Source of the DNA: Bacteroidota bacterium
GTDB taxonomy: Bacteria > Bacteroidota > Bacteroidia > Flavobacteriales_D > Crocinitomicaceae
Length of the DNA: 47,518 bases
Assembly: GCA_016868915.1 (NCBI GenBank)
Contig: VGFL01000007.1
Span: forward strand, 1-47,518
Reading direction: 5' to 3'
In this document: positions 8,247-16,114 of the stretch, in pieces
Position numbering within the stretch: the stretch's first letter is position 1
Layout: each line of letters opens with the position of its first letter
Program-made: the position numbers and the translations under genes
Notes under the pieces: generated by a model
Told to the model about the DNA's origin: nothing
Seen by the model: only the letters and a program-made list of their open reading frames with translations
Databases searched by the model: none

Positions 8247-8907
8247 AGTTATTCTTGAAAATTTTAAAGAAATTCAATTAGCAATTCCCGATCATGTCAA
8301 ACTGGTGGCAGTATCGAAAACCAAACCGATTGAGGCAATTCAAGTTTTACATGATGCTGGTCAGCGAATATTTGGTGAAAACAGAGTACAAGAATTAGTT
8401 GAAAAACACGAATTGTTGCCCGAAGACATTAAATGGCATTTGATTGGTCATCTACAACGAAATAAAGTAAAATATATCGCTCCATTTGTTGATATGATTC
8501 ATTCCATCGATAGTGAAAGATTGCTCGATGAAGTGAATTCACAGGCAGAGAAAAATAATCGAAAAATTAAAGTTTTACTCCAATTTTTTATAGCTACAGA
8601 GGAAACTAAATTTGGATTTGATTGGAATGAAATAAACGAATTATTTTCAATACGAAATCCTGAAATATTTGAGTCAATTGAATTTTGTGGCGTCATGGGG
8701 ATGGCAAGTTTTTCTAACAATCAGAATCAGGTAAGGAACGAATTCAAAAAATTAAAGCAAATTTTTGATCAATTAAAACAAACCTATTTTTCAAGCTCCT
8801 CCTCTTTCTTAGAAATTTCAATGGGAATGAGTGGAGATTATCAAATGGCTATCGATGAAGGAAGCACAATGATACGAGTTGGAAGTTCTTTGTTTGGTTC
8901 GAGGTAA
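8239..8907 (+). CDS. yggS: YggS-family pyridoxal phosphate homeostasis protein (PLPBP)
   Basis: Binds PLP through a lysine and buffers free vitamin B6 pools; no catalytic activity is known for the family. The single-domain alanine-racemase-like barrel is complete in 222 aa. The PLP lysine is Lys27 in AVSKTKP. Other landmarks are FGENRVQE, WHLIGHLQRNK, EETKFGF and the phosphate-binding end SMGMSGDYQMAI with RVGSSLFG. One small oddity is LLQFFIATEETK where most homologues have a polar VNI segment before the acidic residues. It is the last gene of the operon that begins at 2484; 36 bases then separate it from the convergent HsdR_N-like gene, with no obvious terminator. Confidence 0.95.
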   Translation: MSKVILENFKEIQLAIPDHVKLVAVSKTKPIEAIQVLHDAGQRIFGENRVQELVEKHELLPEDIKWHLIGHLQRNKVKYIAPFVDMIHSIDSERLLDEVNSQAEKNNRKIKVLLQFFIATEETKFGFDWNEINELFSIRNPEIFESIEFCGVMGMASFSNNQNQVRNEFKKLKQIFDQLKQTYFSSSSSFLEISMGMSGDYQMAIDEGSTMIRVGSSLFGSR

Positions 8908-8943
8908 TAAAAAAGAGTAATCACTGTTTAGAACTTTTGAAAT

Positions 8944-9378
8944 TTAACAAGGTAAATCATCCAATGGAACCAAAGTACCCTTCTTATTTTCAAAAATAAA
9001 ATGGTCTAATCCATTGGAAATAATAAGAAATTTTGAATCTAATTGAGAGTTATAAGTGGCTAATTGAAAAACTGTTTCAGAAGTGAGTTTTACTTCTGGC
9101 GCTTTGCATTCGACTACGAGTTCAGGTTGCAAAGTTTCATCGTAATAGACAATGTCTGCGCGTTTGGAAAGTGAATTTACTCTTACATTCACTTCCACCG
9201 CTAAGCGGCCAAGAGCCAGTGATTTATGGGAAACTAAATAATGAATCAAATGTTGGCGAACCCATTCTTCAGGTGTTAAGACCACCGGTTTTTTGCGCAA
9301 CAAACAGGTTACGAAGCGCTTTTCATTTTTTTCGGTAATCTTTAACGGTGCGTTTGGTAAATTTAACGGAGTAAACAT
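8944..9378 (-). CDS. Stand-alone HsdR N-terminal-like (PD-(D/E)xK fold) protein
   Basis: A 144-residue protein resembling only the nuclease-fold N-terminus of type I restriction subunit R (HSDR_N_2, PF13588). The putative catalytic set is present: Asp75 in KRADIVYY, Glu90-x-Lys92 in VVECKAPE, and a downstream Gln105 in VFQLATYN. There is no helicase domain and no methylase or specificity gene nearby, so this is not a restriction system. Single-domain homologues are common in Bacteroidota next to housekeeping genes. Its ATG overlaps the stop of the preceding dehydrogenase gene by one base, making it the last gene of the dnaB operon. Whether it cuts DNA is unknown. Confidence 0.85.
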   Translation of the reverse strand: MFTPLNLPNAPLKITEKNEKRFVTCLLRKKPVVLTPEEWVRQHLIHYLVSHKSLALGRLAVEVNVRVNSLSKRADIVYYDETLQPELVVECKAPEVKLTSETVFQLATYNSQLDSKFLIISNGLDHFIFENKKGTLVPLDDLPC

Positions 9379-10598
9379 TAAATTCTCGGAATAAGTAACT
9401 CAATGTTTTTATATTTCAAATCGAATACTTTTCCAAGAACTTCGCTTGTTAATACGCCTTTATAAATATATACCCCATTTCTGAAACCTTCATTTCGAGC
9501 GATTAAATCACCTGACCCGCCGTGTTTACCCATTTCTAAAAGTAAGGGAGAAAAGATATTAGATAAAGCGAAAGATGCCGTTCTTGAAACTCTAGAAGCA
9601 ATATTTGGAACACAATAATGAACGACACCATATTGCACAAATGTTGGTTCAATATGATTTGTAACTCGGCTCGTTTCAAAGCATCCGCCTTGATCAATAC
9701 TTACATCAACCACAACAGAACCAACCTTCATTGATTCAATCATAGTTTCTGTTACAACACAGGGTGTTCGACCAATGGGAGAACGTAGAGCACCGATAAC
9801 CACATCTGCCCTTCTAATTGCTTTTGCTAGAACCTTTGGTTGTATAATAGAAGTATAAACTCTTGATCCTAAATCATTTTGTAATCTTCTTAATTTCGAA
9901 AGCGAATTATCAAAAACTTTCACCGATGCACCCAATCCAAGGGCTGCACGTGTGGCAAATTCACCAACAGTACCAGCTCCAATTACAACCACTTCCGTTG
10001 GCTGAACCCCGGCAATTCCACCCAACATTATTCCTTTTCCACTTGAGAAGGAAGATAATATTTCACCCGCCACTAAAATGGATGTTGTTCCAGCAATTTC
10101 TCCAAGTGTTCTGACTACAGAAAAAACCCCTTCCTCATCACGAAGATAGTCCCATGCGATAGCAGTAACTTTTTTATCAATTAGTTTTTTAAGGATTTCT
10201 TTTGGTTGGATAACAATTTGTAAGGCTGAAATAAGCGTTTGATTTCCAATCAATAAATCAGTATCTTCTTCAGTAGGGGGAGCCACTTTTATGATAATCT
10301 CACATTGGTATATTTCTTTTCGATCAATACAAATTTCTGCCCCCGCTTCACTATACTCATTATCTGTAAAATTTGCCTCTAGACCGCAACCAGCCTCAAC
10401 ACGAACGCGATGTCCGTTTGAAACAAGTAAAGAAACAGCTTCAGGGACAAGTCCTACACGCCTTTCTTGGAAAGCACTTTCCTTTGGCACACCTATGAAT
10501 AGGTTTCCTTTTTTACGTTTAATCTCCAGCATTTCCTCTTTTGGCAAAAGACTACCTTGCTGCATGAGTCCTTTTAATAATTCAGGATCAGTAATCAT
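9378..10598 (-). CDS. ald: Alanine dehydrogenase / PNT-family NAD(P)-dependent dehydrogenase
   Basis: Alanine dehydrogenase interconverts L-alanine and pyruvate plus ammonia using NAD. Both halves of the AlaDh_PNT fold are present: an N-terminal domain with KESAFQERRVGL (Arg47 fits the substrate Arg) and IIKVAPP (Lys104 fits the substrate Lys), and a Rossmann domain with VVVIGAGTVGEFA (about 204-216). The C-terminal YCVPNIASRVSRTAS also fits. The catalytic histidine of characterised alanine dehydrogenases (HLA motif) is replaced by SALQIV, with Gln127 at about that position. I recall the same in other Bacteroidota homologues. The reaction is thus less certain than the family. At 406 aa it is ~35 residues longer than usual, mostly at the N-terminus. 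It overlaps tsaE by 11 bases upstream. Confidence 0.85.
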   Translation of the reverse strand: MITDPELLKGLMQQGSLLPKEEMLEIKRKKGNLFIGVPKESAFQERRVGLVPEAVSLLVSNGHRVRVEAGCGLEANFTDNEYSEAGAEICIDRKEIYQCEIIIKVAPPTEEDTDLLIGNQTLISALQIVIQPKEILKKLIDKKVTAIAWDYLRDEEGVFSVVRTLGEIAGTTSILVAGEILSSFSSGKGIMLGGIAGVQPTEVVVIGAGTVGEFATRAALGLGASVKVFDNSLSKLRRLQNDLGSRVYTSIIQPKVLAKAIRRADVVIGALRSPIGRTPCVVTETMIESMKVGSVVVDVSIDQGGCFETSRVTNHIEPTFVQYGVVHYCVPNIASRVSRTASFALSNIFSPLLLEMGKHGGSGDLIARNEGFRNGVYIYKGVLTSEVLGKVFDLKYKNIELLIPRI

Positions 10599-11010
10599 TT
10601 TTTAATTCGATTATTCGTTCGTTTTTATTCCCTACACTAATATACATCCAAATTTTATCATTTGGAAGAAAAATCAAACTTTTTTCAGGCCATTCAATAA
10701 AACTTAATGAACCATTTTCAAAATATTCTTCAATACCAATTTCTTGTAGTTCATATGAATGCTTAATTCGAAACAAATCAAAGTGGTATATCGACTGACC
10801 ACATTTTGATTTGTATTCATTTACCAAAGAAAAGGTAGGAGACCCTTGAAATGAATCATTTGATAAAATGGATAAAATCGTTCTCATAGTAGTTGTTTTA
10901 CCAACACCAATTTGACCTTGAAGAAGAACTACTCCTGTCTTAGGTAAATTTGAAATTATTTCGGTAGCGATTTCTGCTAATTGGTGCTCATTTCGAACAA
11001 TCCACTTCAT
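10588..11010 (-). CDS. tsaE: tRNA threonylcarbamoyladenosine biosynthesis ATPase TsaE
   Basis: ATPase that works with TsaB and TsaD to install the universal t6A37 modification on ANN-decoding tRNAs. The P-loop GQIGVGKTT (about residues 32-40) is intact, followed by GSPTFSLVNEY and the family landmarks HFDLFRI, IGIEEYF and SFIEWPE. Length 140 aa is typical. It sits between the conserved secreted protein (1 base gap) and the alanine dehydrogenase gene (11-base overlap). TsaB and TsaD are not in the window. Confidence 0.95.
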   Translation of the reverse strand: MKWIVRNEHQLAEIATEIISNLPKTGVVLLQGQIGVGKTTTMRTILSILSNDSFQGSPTFSLVNEYKSKCGQSIYHFDLFRIKHSYELQEIGIEEYFENGSLSFIEWPEKSLIFLPNDKIWMYISVGNKNERIIELKNDY

Positions 11011-11011
11011 A

Positions 11012-12307
11012 CTAGGTCTTACGTTTTTTCTTCTTTGCTGCAGGAAAGAGAATATTATTAAGTATCAAGCGATATCCGGGTGAATTAGGATGTAAATTTA
11101 AATCAGTATGTGGATCTCCCACACGATGCTCATAATCTTCAGGATCATGACCTGCATAAAAGGTCCACGTTCCTTGCCCAAATTCACCATGAATATATTT
11201 AGCCGTACCCAAAGCTTTATTCTCGCCAAGGATCAAGACATTATTTTTTATTGCCTCTTTCCGAAAATCAGTAGTTTGACCCATAAAACCTTTTACCTCA
11301 TCTGTGTGGCATTGGGTTAACATTGTTGGTACAACATCCCACTTTGCAGAAAAATCAAATAGAGTAAAGAAATCAGTTTCTTCACTTACTACTCCAACTC
11401 TATGTAAATCAGTGCCATCAATATCAGAGTATTCATAAACCATCGGATCCATAACTAATTTAAAATCTTTAAAAGCAAATGTTTTTGAGTAATCCAATTT
11501 ATTTTGAGCATTACGATCAGCTCCATCACCGTCATACATATAATCGCAGATATCAGTGTCTTCAGCCGAAAGAGCAATATCGAAGCTATCAGTTCCGCTA
11601 CACATTGTAAATAAAAATCCTCCCCCAACGACAAAATTTTTAAGATTTAATGCTACTGCTAATTTCATTTTCGAAACTTTATCAAATCCCAGCATTTGTG
11701 CGTCTCTCTCAGCCATTGCTTGTTGTTCGCGATACCATGGATAATTTCTGAAACTTGCATAGAATTTCCCATACTGACCTGTAAAATCTTCATGGTGTAA
11801 GTGTAGCCAATCGTATTTTGGTAAAACACCCATAACAATTGCTGAGTCGTAAATTTTGTCGTAAGGAATTTCTGCGTATTCCAAAACCATCGTTACGGCG
11901 TCATCCCAAGGTTGAGTTCCCGGTGGCGAGTAAACTGCGATTTTTGGCGCTTTTTCCAATTGAATTACCTCCATATTCACTTCAGGTTCAGCAATTTGAT
12001 TTTTAATTTGATTTACCTGCCCATCAGTAAGAACGAGATATTTTACGCCTCTTATATTTAATTCCTCTTCTAGGGAGTTTAAATGAGGATAAAGAAATGA
12101 ACCGCCTTTGTAATTTAATAACCATTCAATGACCACGTCATTTTCAAGAGCCCAATAAGAAATTCCATAAGCCTTCAAATGATTTGTTTGCGTTTCATCC
12201 ATTGGAACCAAAAGTTGGGTTGAATAACCTAATTGAACCGATAGGACGAACAAAAGTACAATAATGGAATTCTTCAAGATTTCAAAAAATTTAAAAAGGA
12301 ACTTCAT
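11012..12307 (-). CDS. Conserved Bacteroidota secreted protein, commonly labelled asparagine synthetase B
   Basis: A 431-residue protein with an N-terminal hydrophobic segment (IIVLLFVLSVQLGYS) that looks like a signal peptide. Homologues across Bacteroidota are often named asparagine synthetase B, but I see neither an N-terminal Cys2 glutaminase nor the SGGxDS synthetase loop. The name is therefore doubtful. The most striking block is VVGGGFLFTMCSGTDSFD (about 226-243), where Cys236 sits in a nucleophile-elbow-like position reminiscent of class I amidotransferase/ThuA-like folds. Other conserved-looking blocks are YDWLHLHHEDFTGQYGKFY, YDGDGADRNAQ and GTWTFYAGHDPED. It begins inside the last 17 bases of dnaB and ends with a basic tail (AAKKKKRKT). 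Function unknown. Confidence 0.8.
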   Translation of the reverse strand: MKFLFKFFEILKNSIIVLLFVLSVQLGYSTQLLVPMDETQTNHLKAYGISYWALENDVVIEWLLNYKGGSFLYPHLNSLEEELNIRGVKYLVLTDGQVNQIKNQIAEPEVNMEVIQLEKAPKIAVYSPPGTQPWDDAVTMVLEYAEIPYDKIYDSAIVMGVLPKYDWLHLHHEDFTGQYGKFYASFRNYPWYREQQAMAERDAQMLGFDKVSKMKLAVALNLKNFVVGGGFLFTMCSGTDSFDIALSAEDTDICDYMYDGDGADRNAQNKLDYSKTFAFKDFKLVMDPMVYEYSDIDGTDLHRVGVVSEETDFFTLFDFSAKWDVVPTMLTQCHTDEVKGFMGQTTDFRKEAIKNNVLILGENKALGTAKYIHGEFGQGTWTFYAGHDPEDYEHRVGDPHTDLNLHPNSPGYRLILNNILFPAAKKKKRKT

Positions 12308-13841
12308 TCATCCCATTCAAATCAAAATCGGAATTAGAGTCCTCGACTTTATTCAAATTGCTTTGCACCGTTATCGTATAAGAATCACTATTTGCCGAAT
12401 TAAATGAATTAGCCATTGATCTACTATCAAATGATTCGATATTTTCAAAACGAGCAAATTCCTGAACAAAACGCAGTCGGACGCTATTGGTTGCACCATT
12501 TCTATGTTTTGCAATGATAATTTCTCCAATACCATTATTCGGATTACCTTCCTCATCTTCTATAAAACCATAATAATCAGGTCTGTAAATAAACCCAACA
12601 ATATCTGCATCTTGCTCAATAGCACCAGACTCACGCAAATCAGATAAAACGGGTCGTTTATCTCCACCGCGTTGTTCGACTGAACGACTTAGTTGAGATA
12701 AAGCAACGATTGGAACATTTAATTCTTTTGCAATTTCCTTTATAGAACGAGAAATGGTTGAAATTTCTTGTTCTCGATTTCCGCCTCCTTTCCCTTCTTT
12801 TGCAGTCATTAATTGCAGATAGTCAATCACAATCAATTCAATTTTTTGTTCCATTTTCAATCTGCGGCACTTGGCCCTAAGATCAAAAACGCTTAATCCG
12901 GCTGTGTCGTCTATAAAAATTGGAGCAGCAGCAAGTTTTGTGATTCGTGTATGTAATTGCTGAAACTCATCTTCCCGCAAATTTCCTTTTCTTAATTTGT
13001 CGGCATTTATTCTTGATTCACTTGCAATTAAACGTTTGACCAATTGAACAGAGGACATTTCAAGAGAGAAAAAAGCTACAGGTTTTCCATAGTCAACTGC
13101 GCAATTCCTTGCCATCGATAAGACAAATGCTGTTTTTCCCATTCCAGGGCGAGCCGCCAAAACAATCATATCAGAACGTTGCCAGCCAGAGGTAATTCGA
13201 TCTAATGCAAAAAAACCAGTTGGAACTCCAGAAATACCGTCTGTATTTTGAGCAGCTTTTTCAATTTCTTCAATCGCTTCACGAACAACACTCTGCATCT
13301 TCTGAACTTGCTTACCCATATTGTCTTGAGCAATTTGAAACAATTCGCCCTCGGCGCTTCCCAAAACATCAAAAACATCTTTCGTTTCATCGTATGAGTC
13401 ACGAATAACATCACTGCTCATCCGAATTAGTTCACGTTTTATATGTTTTTCAGCGATAACTTTGGCATGGAATTCAATATGAGCAGAGGAGACTACACGA
13501 CTTGTTAATTGAGACAGATAGGCAGCTCCTCCAGCAGCTTCTAATTCTCCGCGTTTTTTTAATAAGGTTGTTACTGTTATTAAATCAATCGGACTTGTAT
13601 TGGCGAATAATTCACGAATTGCAGCATAGATATACTGATGTTTTGGATCATAAAAACTATTGGCTTTTAAACTATCCCCAGCTTTAGATATTGCATTTTT
13701 CTCAAGCATCATAGCCCCAAGAACAATTTGCTCAATATCAATGGCCTGAGGAGGAATTTTACCTATATCACCCAACATAAGATTCGATGTTTGTTTAATC
13801 CGCGAGTTGGTTTTACGTGAATTCTCCGAGTTCAATTCCAT
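12291..13841 (-). CDS. dnaB: Replicative DNA helicase DnaB
   Basis: Hexameric helicase that unwinds DNA ahead of the replication fork and recruits the DnaG primase. The N-terminal domain (about 28-130, from KIPPQAIDIEQIVLGAMM) is followed by a linker and the RecA-like ATPase. The latter has Walker A ARPGMGKTA (about 230-238), FFSLEMS, Walker B IELIVIDYLQLM, and the KHRNGATNSVRLRF end region. No intein interrupts the P-loop. The start at 13841 adds 20 residues before MLGDIGKIPPQ; a start at that internal Met (13778) is possible. It is the first gene of a five-gene minus-strand operon and overlaps the next gene by 17 bases. Confidence 0.97.
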   Translation of the reverse strand: MELNSENSRKTNSRIKQTSNLMLGDIGKIPPQAIDIEQIVLGAMMLEKNAISKAGDSLKANSFYDPKHQYIYAAIRELFANTSPIDLITVTTLLKKRGELEAAGGAAYLSQLTSRVVSSAHIEFHAKVIAEKHIKRELIRMSSDVIRDSYDETKDVFDVLGSAEGELFQIAQDNMGKQVQKMQSVVREAIEEIEKAAQNTDGISGVPTGFFALDRITSGWQRSDMIVLAARPGMGKTAFVLSMARNCAVDYGKPVAFFSLEMSSVQLVKRLIASESRINADKLRKGNLREDEFQQLHTRITKLAAAPIFIDDTAGLSVFDLRAKCRRLKMEQKIELIVIDYLQLMTAKEGKGGGNREQEISTISRSIKEIAKELNVPIVALSQLSRSVEQRGGDKRPVLSDLRESGAIEQDADIVGFIYRPDYYGFIEDEEGNPNNGIGEIIIAKHRNGATNSVRLRFVQEFARFENIESFDSRSMANSFNSANSDSYTITVQSNLNKVEDSNSDFDLNGMNEVPF

Positions 13842-13845
13842 AAAG

Positions 13846-13853
13846 CAAATATA
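13846..13853 (-). promoter_or_regulatory. -7 promoter motif (TATATTTG) of the dnaB operon
   Basis: The reverse complement reads TATATTTG, fitting TAnnTTTG. Only 4 bases separate it from the dnaB ATG at 13841, predicting a leaderless or near-leaderless message unless translation starts at the internal Met near 13778. Confidence 0.45.
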
Positions 13854-13940
13854 CTGAAAAGAGGGGGTATTAAAAAGTATTCCGAAATAATCTTTTCGAA
13901 AAGATATTAATGAGAGATTTCAACAAATGTTAAAAAACAA

Positions 13941-13948
13941 TACTTTTG
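13941..13948 (+). promoter_or_regulatory. -7 promoter motif (TACTTTTG) of mnmD
   Basis: Fits TAnnTTTG and ends 5 bases before the mnmD ATG at 13954. Together with the motif at 13846-13853 it marks a short divergent promoter region between dnaB and mnmD. Confidence 0.45.
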
Positions 13949-13953
13949 TTTAA

Positions 13954-14625
13954 ATGAAAAGAGAATTTCGAGTAACTAAAGATGGAAGTCCAACTTTTTA
14001 CATCCCAGAACTTGATGAGCACTTTCATTCAACGCATGGAGCGGTGCAAGAAGCAAAGCATGTTTTTATTCAAAATGGACTCAACTACCTTAATAATAAA
14101 ATTGAAATAAATATACTTGAAATAGGTTTTGGATGTGGACTGAATGCGCTACTTACATGCCTTGAAATGGAATCCAAAAATTCGCTTTCTGTAAATTACC
14201 TTGGAATTGAGAGTACCCCTCTAAGTGAGGATGAATATTTAAAATTGGATTTTTCAAAACAAATAAATGCTGATAATTACTTTAGTCTCTATAAAGGAAT
14301 CACAGATGCAAATTGGAATGAAACCACGCATATCACTCCGAATTTCAAAATCTTAAAAATAAAATCAAAAATTCAAGATTTTGATTTATCAAGGCATACT
14401 TTTGATTTAATTTATTACGATGCTTTTGGTCCCCGTGCTCAACAAGAAATGTGGGAAAAATCAGTGTTTCTTCCGCTTTATGACGCACTAAATACAAATG
14501 GAATTCTTGTTACATATTGTGCTCAAGGCCAATTTAAACGCAACCTAAAAGAAATAGGCTTTTTTGTTGAAGCAAAACCAGGTCCGCCAGGAAAAAGAGA
14601 AATGACCATCGCAAGAAAATTTTAG
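13954..14625 (+). CDS. mnmD: tRNA 5-methylaminomethyl-2-thiouridine methyltransferase MnmD
   Basis: SAM-dependent methyltransferase that completes mnm5(s2)U at the wobble position of some tRNAs; equivalent to the N-terminal half of E. coli MnmC. The SAM-binding loop is ILEIGFGCGLNALL (about 54-67), followed by the signature YYDAFGPRAQQEMW (about 154-167) and the C-terminal PGPPGKREMTIARK. The N-terminus REFRVTKDGSPTFYIPELDE is family-typical, so the start is firm. At 223 aa there is no FAD-dependent MnmC oxidase domain, as expected for the stand-alone form. The following 148 bases are AT-rich and hold no recognisable feature. Confidence 0.93.
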   Translation: MKREFRVTKDGSPTFYIPELDEHFHSTHGAVQEAKHVFIQNGLNYLNNKIEINILEIGFGCGLNALLTCLEMESKNSLSVNYLGIESTPLSEDEYLKLDFSKQINADNYFSLYKGITDANWNETTHITPNFKILKIKSKIQDFDLSRHTFDLIYYDAFGPRAQQEMWEKSVFLPLYDALNTNGILVTYCAQGQFKRNLKEIGFFVEAKPGPPGKREMTIARKF

Positions 14626-14773
14626 TGTGTTGAATGAAAAAGATGAATCTTCAAAAAAGCATTTTACTTCCTCTTCGATTTATTTTTTTAATATTTTTGT
14701 CTAATTTTCTTATTGAAAATAATACTGTTTGGAGTTAATACCTCAATTTAATCGCAGTTAAATCAATAAATTC

Positions 14774-15718
14774 ATGAGAAAAAACATTACGATTCTCTTT
14801 TTTATAATCCACAATATTGGATTTACTCAAGACACTTTATCTATATGCTCATTCAATATTCAATTTCTAGGGAATTTCAAAAATAAAGATAACGTAACCA
14901 TAAGTAAAATATTAAAACCATTTGATATTGTAGTGATTCAAGAATTGGTTGCACCTCCATTTCCAGGGAAATTTCCCAATAATACTCCGTACAAAGTGGA
15001 TGAAGAAAGTAAAGCTTTTTATAATGAAATGAAAAAACAAGGCTTTGCGTGTTGGCTCTCTAGCGAAGATACAGGCCCAACTAATAACCATGTTAATTCA
15101 ACAGCAAGCGAATGGTGGGTTATATTTTATAAAACCTCTAAAGTACGTGGCGATTCAACCCGGTTTCATGGATTTGTCAGTCAACCCCTTACAAACAATG
15201 TAAACCAAGATCGAGTTTCTTACGTTTTTCCATTAAAAACTGTTAAAGGAAATTCCACATTTTCTTTAATTCCTGTTCACTTAAACCCCGGAGATTCAAA
15301 AAATGACTATGCTAGAAGGCAGGTAGAATTTAATTATTTATTTAATTGGACAAAAAAACAAACAGAACTCAATAAAGATTTTATCATTTTAGGTGATTGT
15401 AATGTATATGAAGCTAGTGAATTTCAGCATTTCAGAAAACTAGATTTTTACACCTTAAATGATAAATGCAAAGCAACGAATACAAAGATTTATGAATCAA
15501 AGGAAAAAGGTAGACCATATGATCATATCTTTTACAATTCTTATTTAAAGCAAGATATAGTTGAAAATTCTTTTGAGGTACATGACCTAAAAGCACAGGT
15601 TATGAAGGTTAATGGTAATAACGTTATAGAACCATATAATCACGACGACTTCAGGGCCAAATACTCAGATCATCTTCCTATTTCTTTCAAACTAATCACT
15701 GGAAAAGATACTGATTAA
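14774..15718 (+). CDS. Secreted endonuclease/exonuclease/phosphatase-fold protein
   Basis: A 314-residue protein with a signal peptide (MRKNITILFFIIHNIGFTQ) followed by a DNase I-like domain (PF03372). The metal-centre and catalytic blocks can be placed: SFNIQFLGN, VIQELV (Glu), PVHLNPGD (His), ILGDCNVY (Asp and Asn) and the C-terminal YSDHLPIS (Asp and His). The family contains nucleases, phosphodiesterases and sphingomyelinases, so the substrate cannot be named. Export suggests scavenging of extracellular DNA or another phosphodiester. Its stop overlaps the stop of the convergent MazG-like gene. Confidence 0.88.
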   Translation: MRKNITILFFIIHNIGFTQDTLSICSFNIQFLGNFKNKDNVTISKILKPFDIVVIQELVAPPFPGKFPNNTPYKVDEESKAFYNEMKKQGFACWLSSEDTGPTNNHVNSTASEWWVIFYKTSKVRGDSTRFHGFVSQPLTNNVNQDRVSYVFPLKTVKGNSTFSLIPVHLNPGDSKNDYARRQVEFNYLFNWTKKQTELNKDFIILGDCNVYEASEFQHFRKLDFYTLNDKCKATNTKIYESKEKGRPYDHIFYNSYLKQDIVENSFEVHDLKAQVMKVNGNNVIEPYNHDDFRAKYSDHLPISFKLITGKDTD

Positions 15719-16107
15719 TGCATCAATATTTTTTTAATATCAGGTTTAAAATATAATTCTGATTTAAGTACTTTTCCATCTTCACGATAAATTGGTTTTC
15801 CGTTTTCATCTAATTTACTCATATTAGAACGCTGAATTTCATTGAAAATCTCAACGATTTTATACTGAAGTCCATGTCTTAAAATTGTACCACAAAGAAT
15901 GTAAAGTTGATCACCTAAAGCGTCAGCAATTTCTACAATATCTTTTCTTTTTGCAGCCTCAAAATACTCTTCATTTTCTTCTTTCATTAAATTAAACCTC
16001 AATTCAACCTCAGATTCGGTCAATTCAACATTAGGCTGATAATTATTTTTTATTCCAAATGAATCATGAAAGATTTCAACTTGCTCAATTACCTTTTCAA
16101 ACTCCAT
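15715..16107 (-). CDS. MazG/PRA-PH-like nucleoside triphosphate pyrophosphohydrolase
   Basis: A 130-residue all-alpha protein of the MazG-like / phosphoribosyl-ATP pyrophosphohydrolase group. The Mg-binding pattern is visible as EENEEYFEAAKRKD (E-x2-E-type helix) and EIADALGDQLYIL (E-x3-D-type helix). The C-terminal DENGKPIYREDGKVLKS resembles the DG-KV segment of phage and bacterial PRA-PH-like proteins. Likely role is hydrolysis of non-canonical or excess NTPs; the substrate is unknown. It lies 7 bases after hemF and is the last gene of the guaA operon. Confidence 0.82.
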   Translation of the reverse strand: MEFEKVIEQVEIFHDSFGIKNNYQPNVELTESEVELRFNLMKEENEEYFEAAKRKDIVEIADALGDQLYILCGTILRHGLQYKIVEIFNEIQRSNMSKLDENGKPIYREDGKVLKSELYFKPDIKKILMH

Positions 16108-16114
16108 AAAACTA

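Noticed and set aside
8944-9378. Type I restriction-modification system
   Set aside because: Only the N-terminal nuclease-like domain is present, with no helicase, HsdM or HsdS nearby.
12291-13841. Intein in DnaB
   Set aside because: The P-loop and helicase motifs are contiguous and total length is normal.
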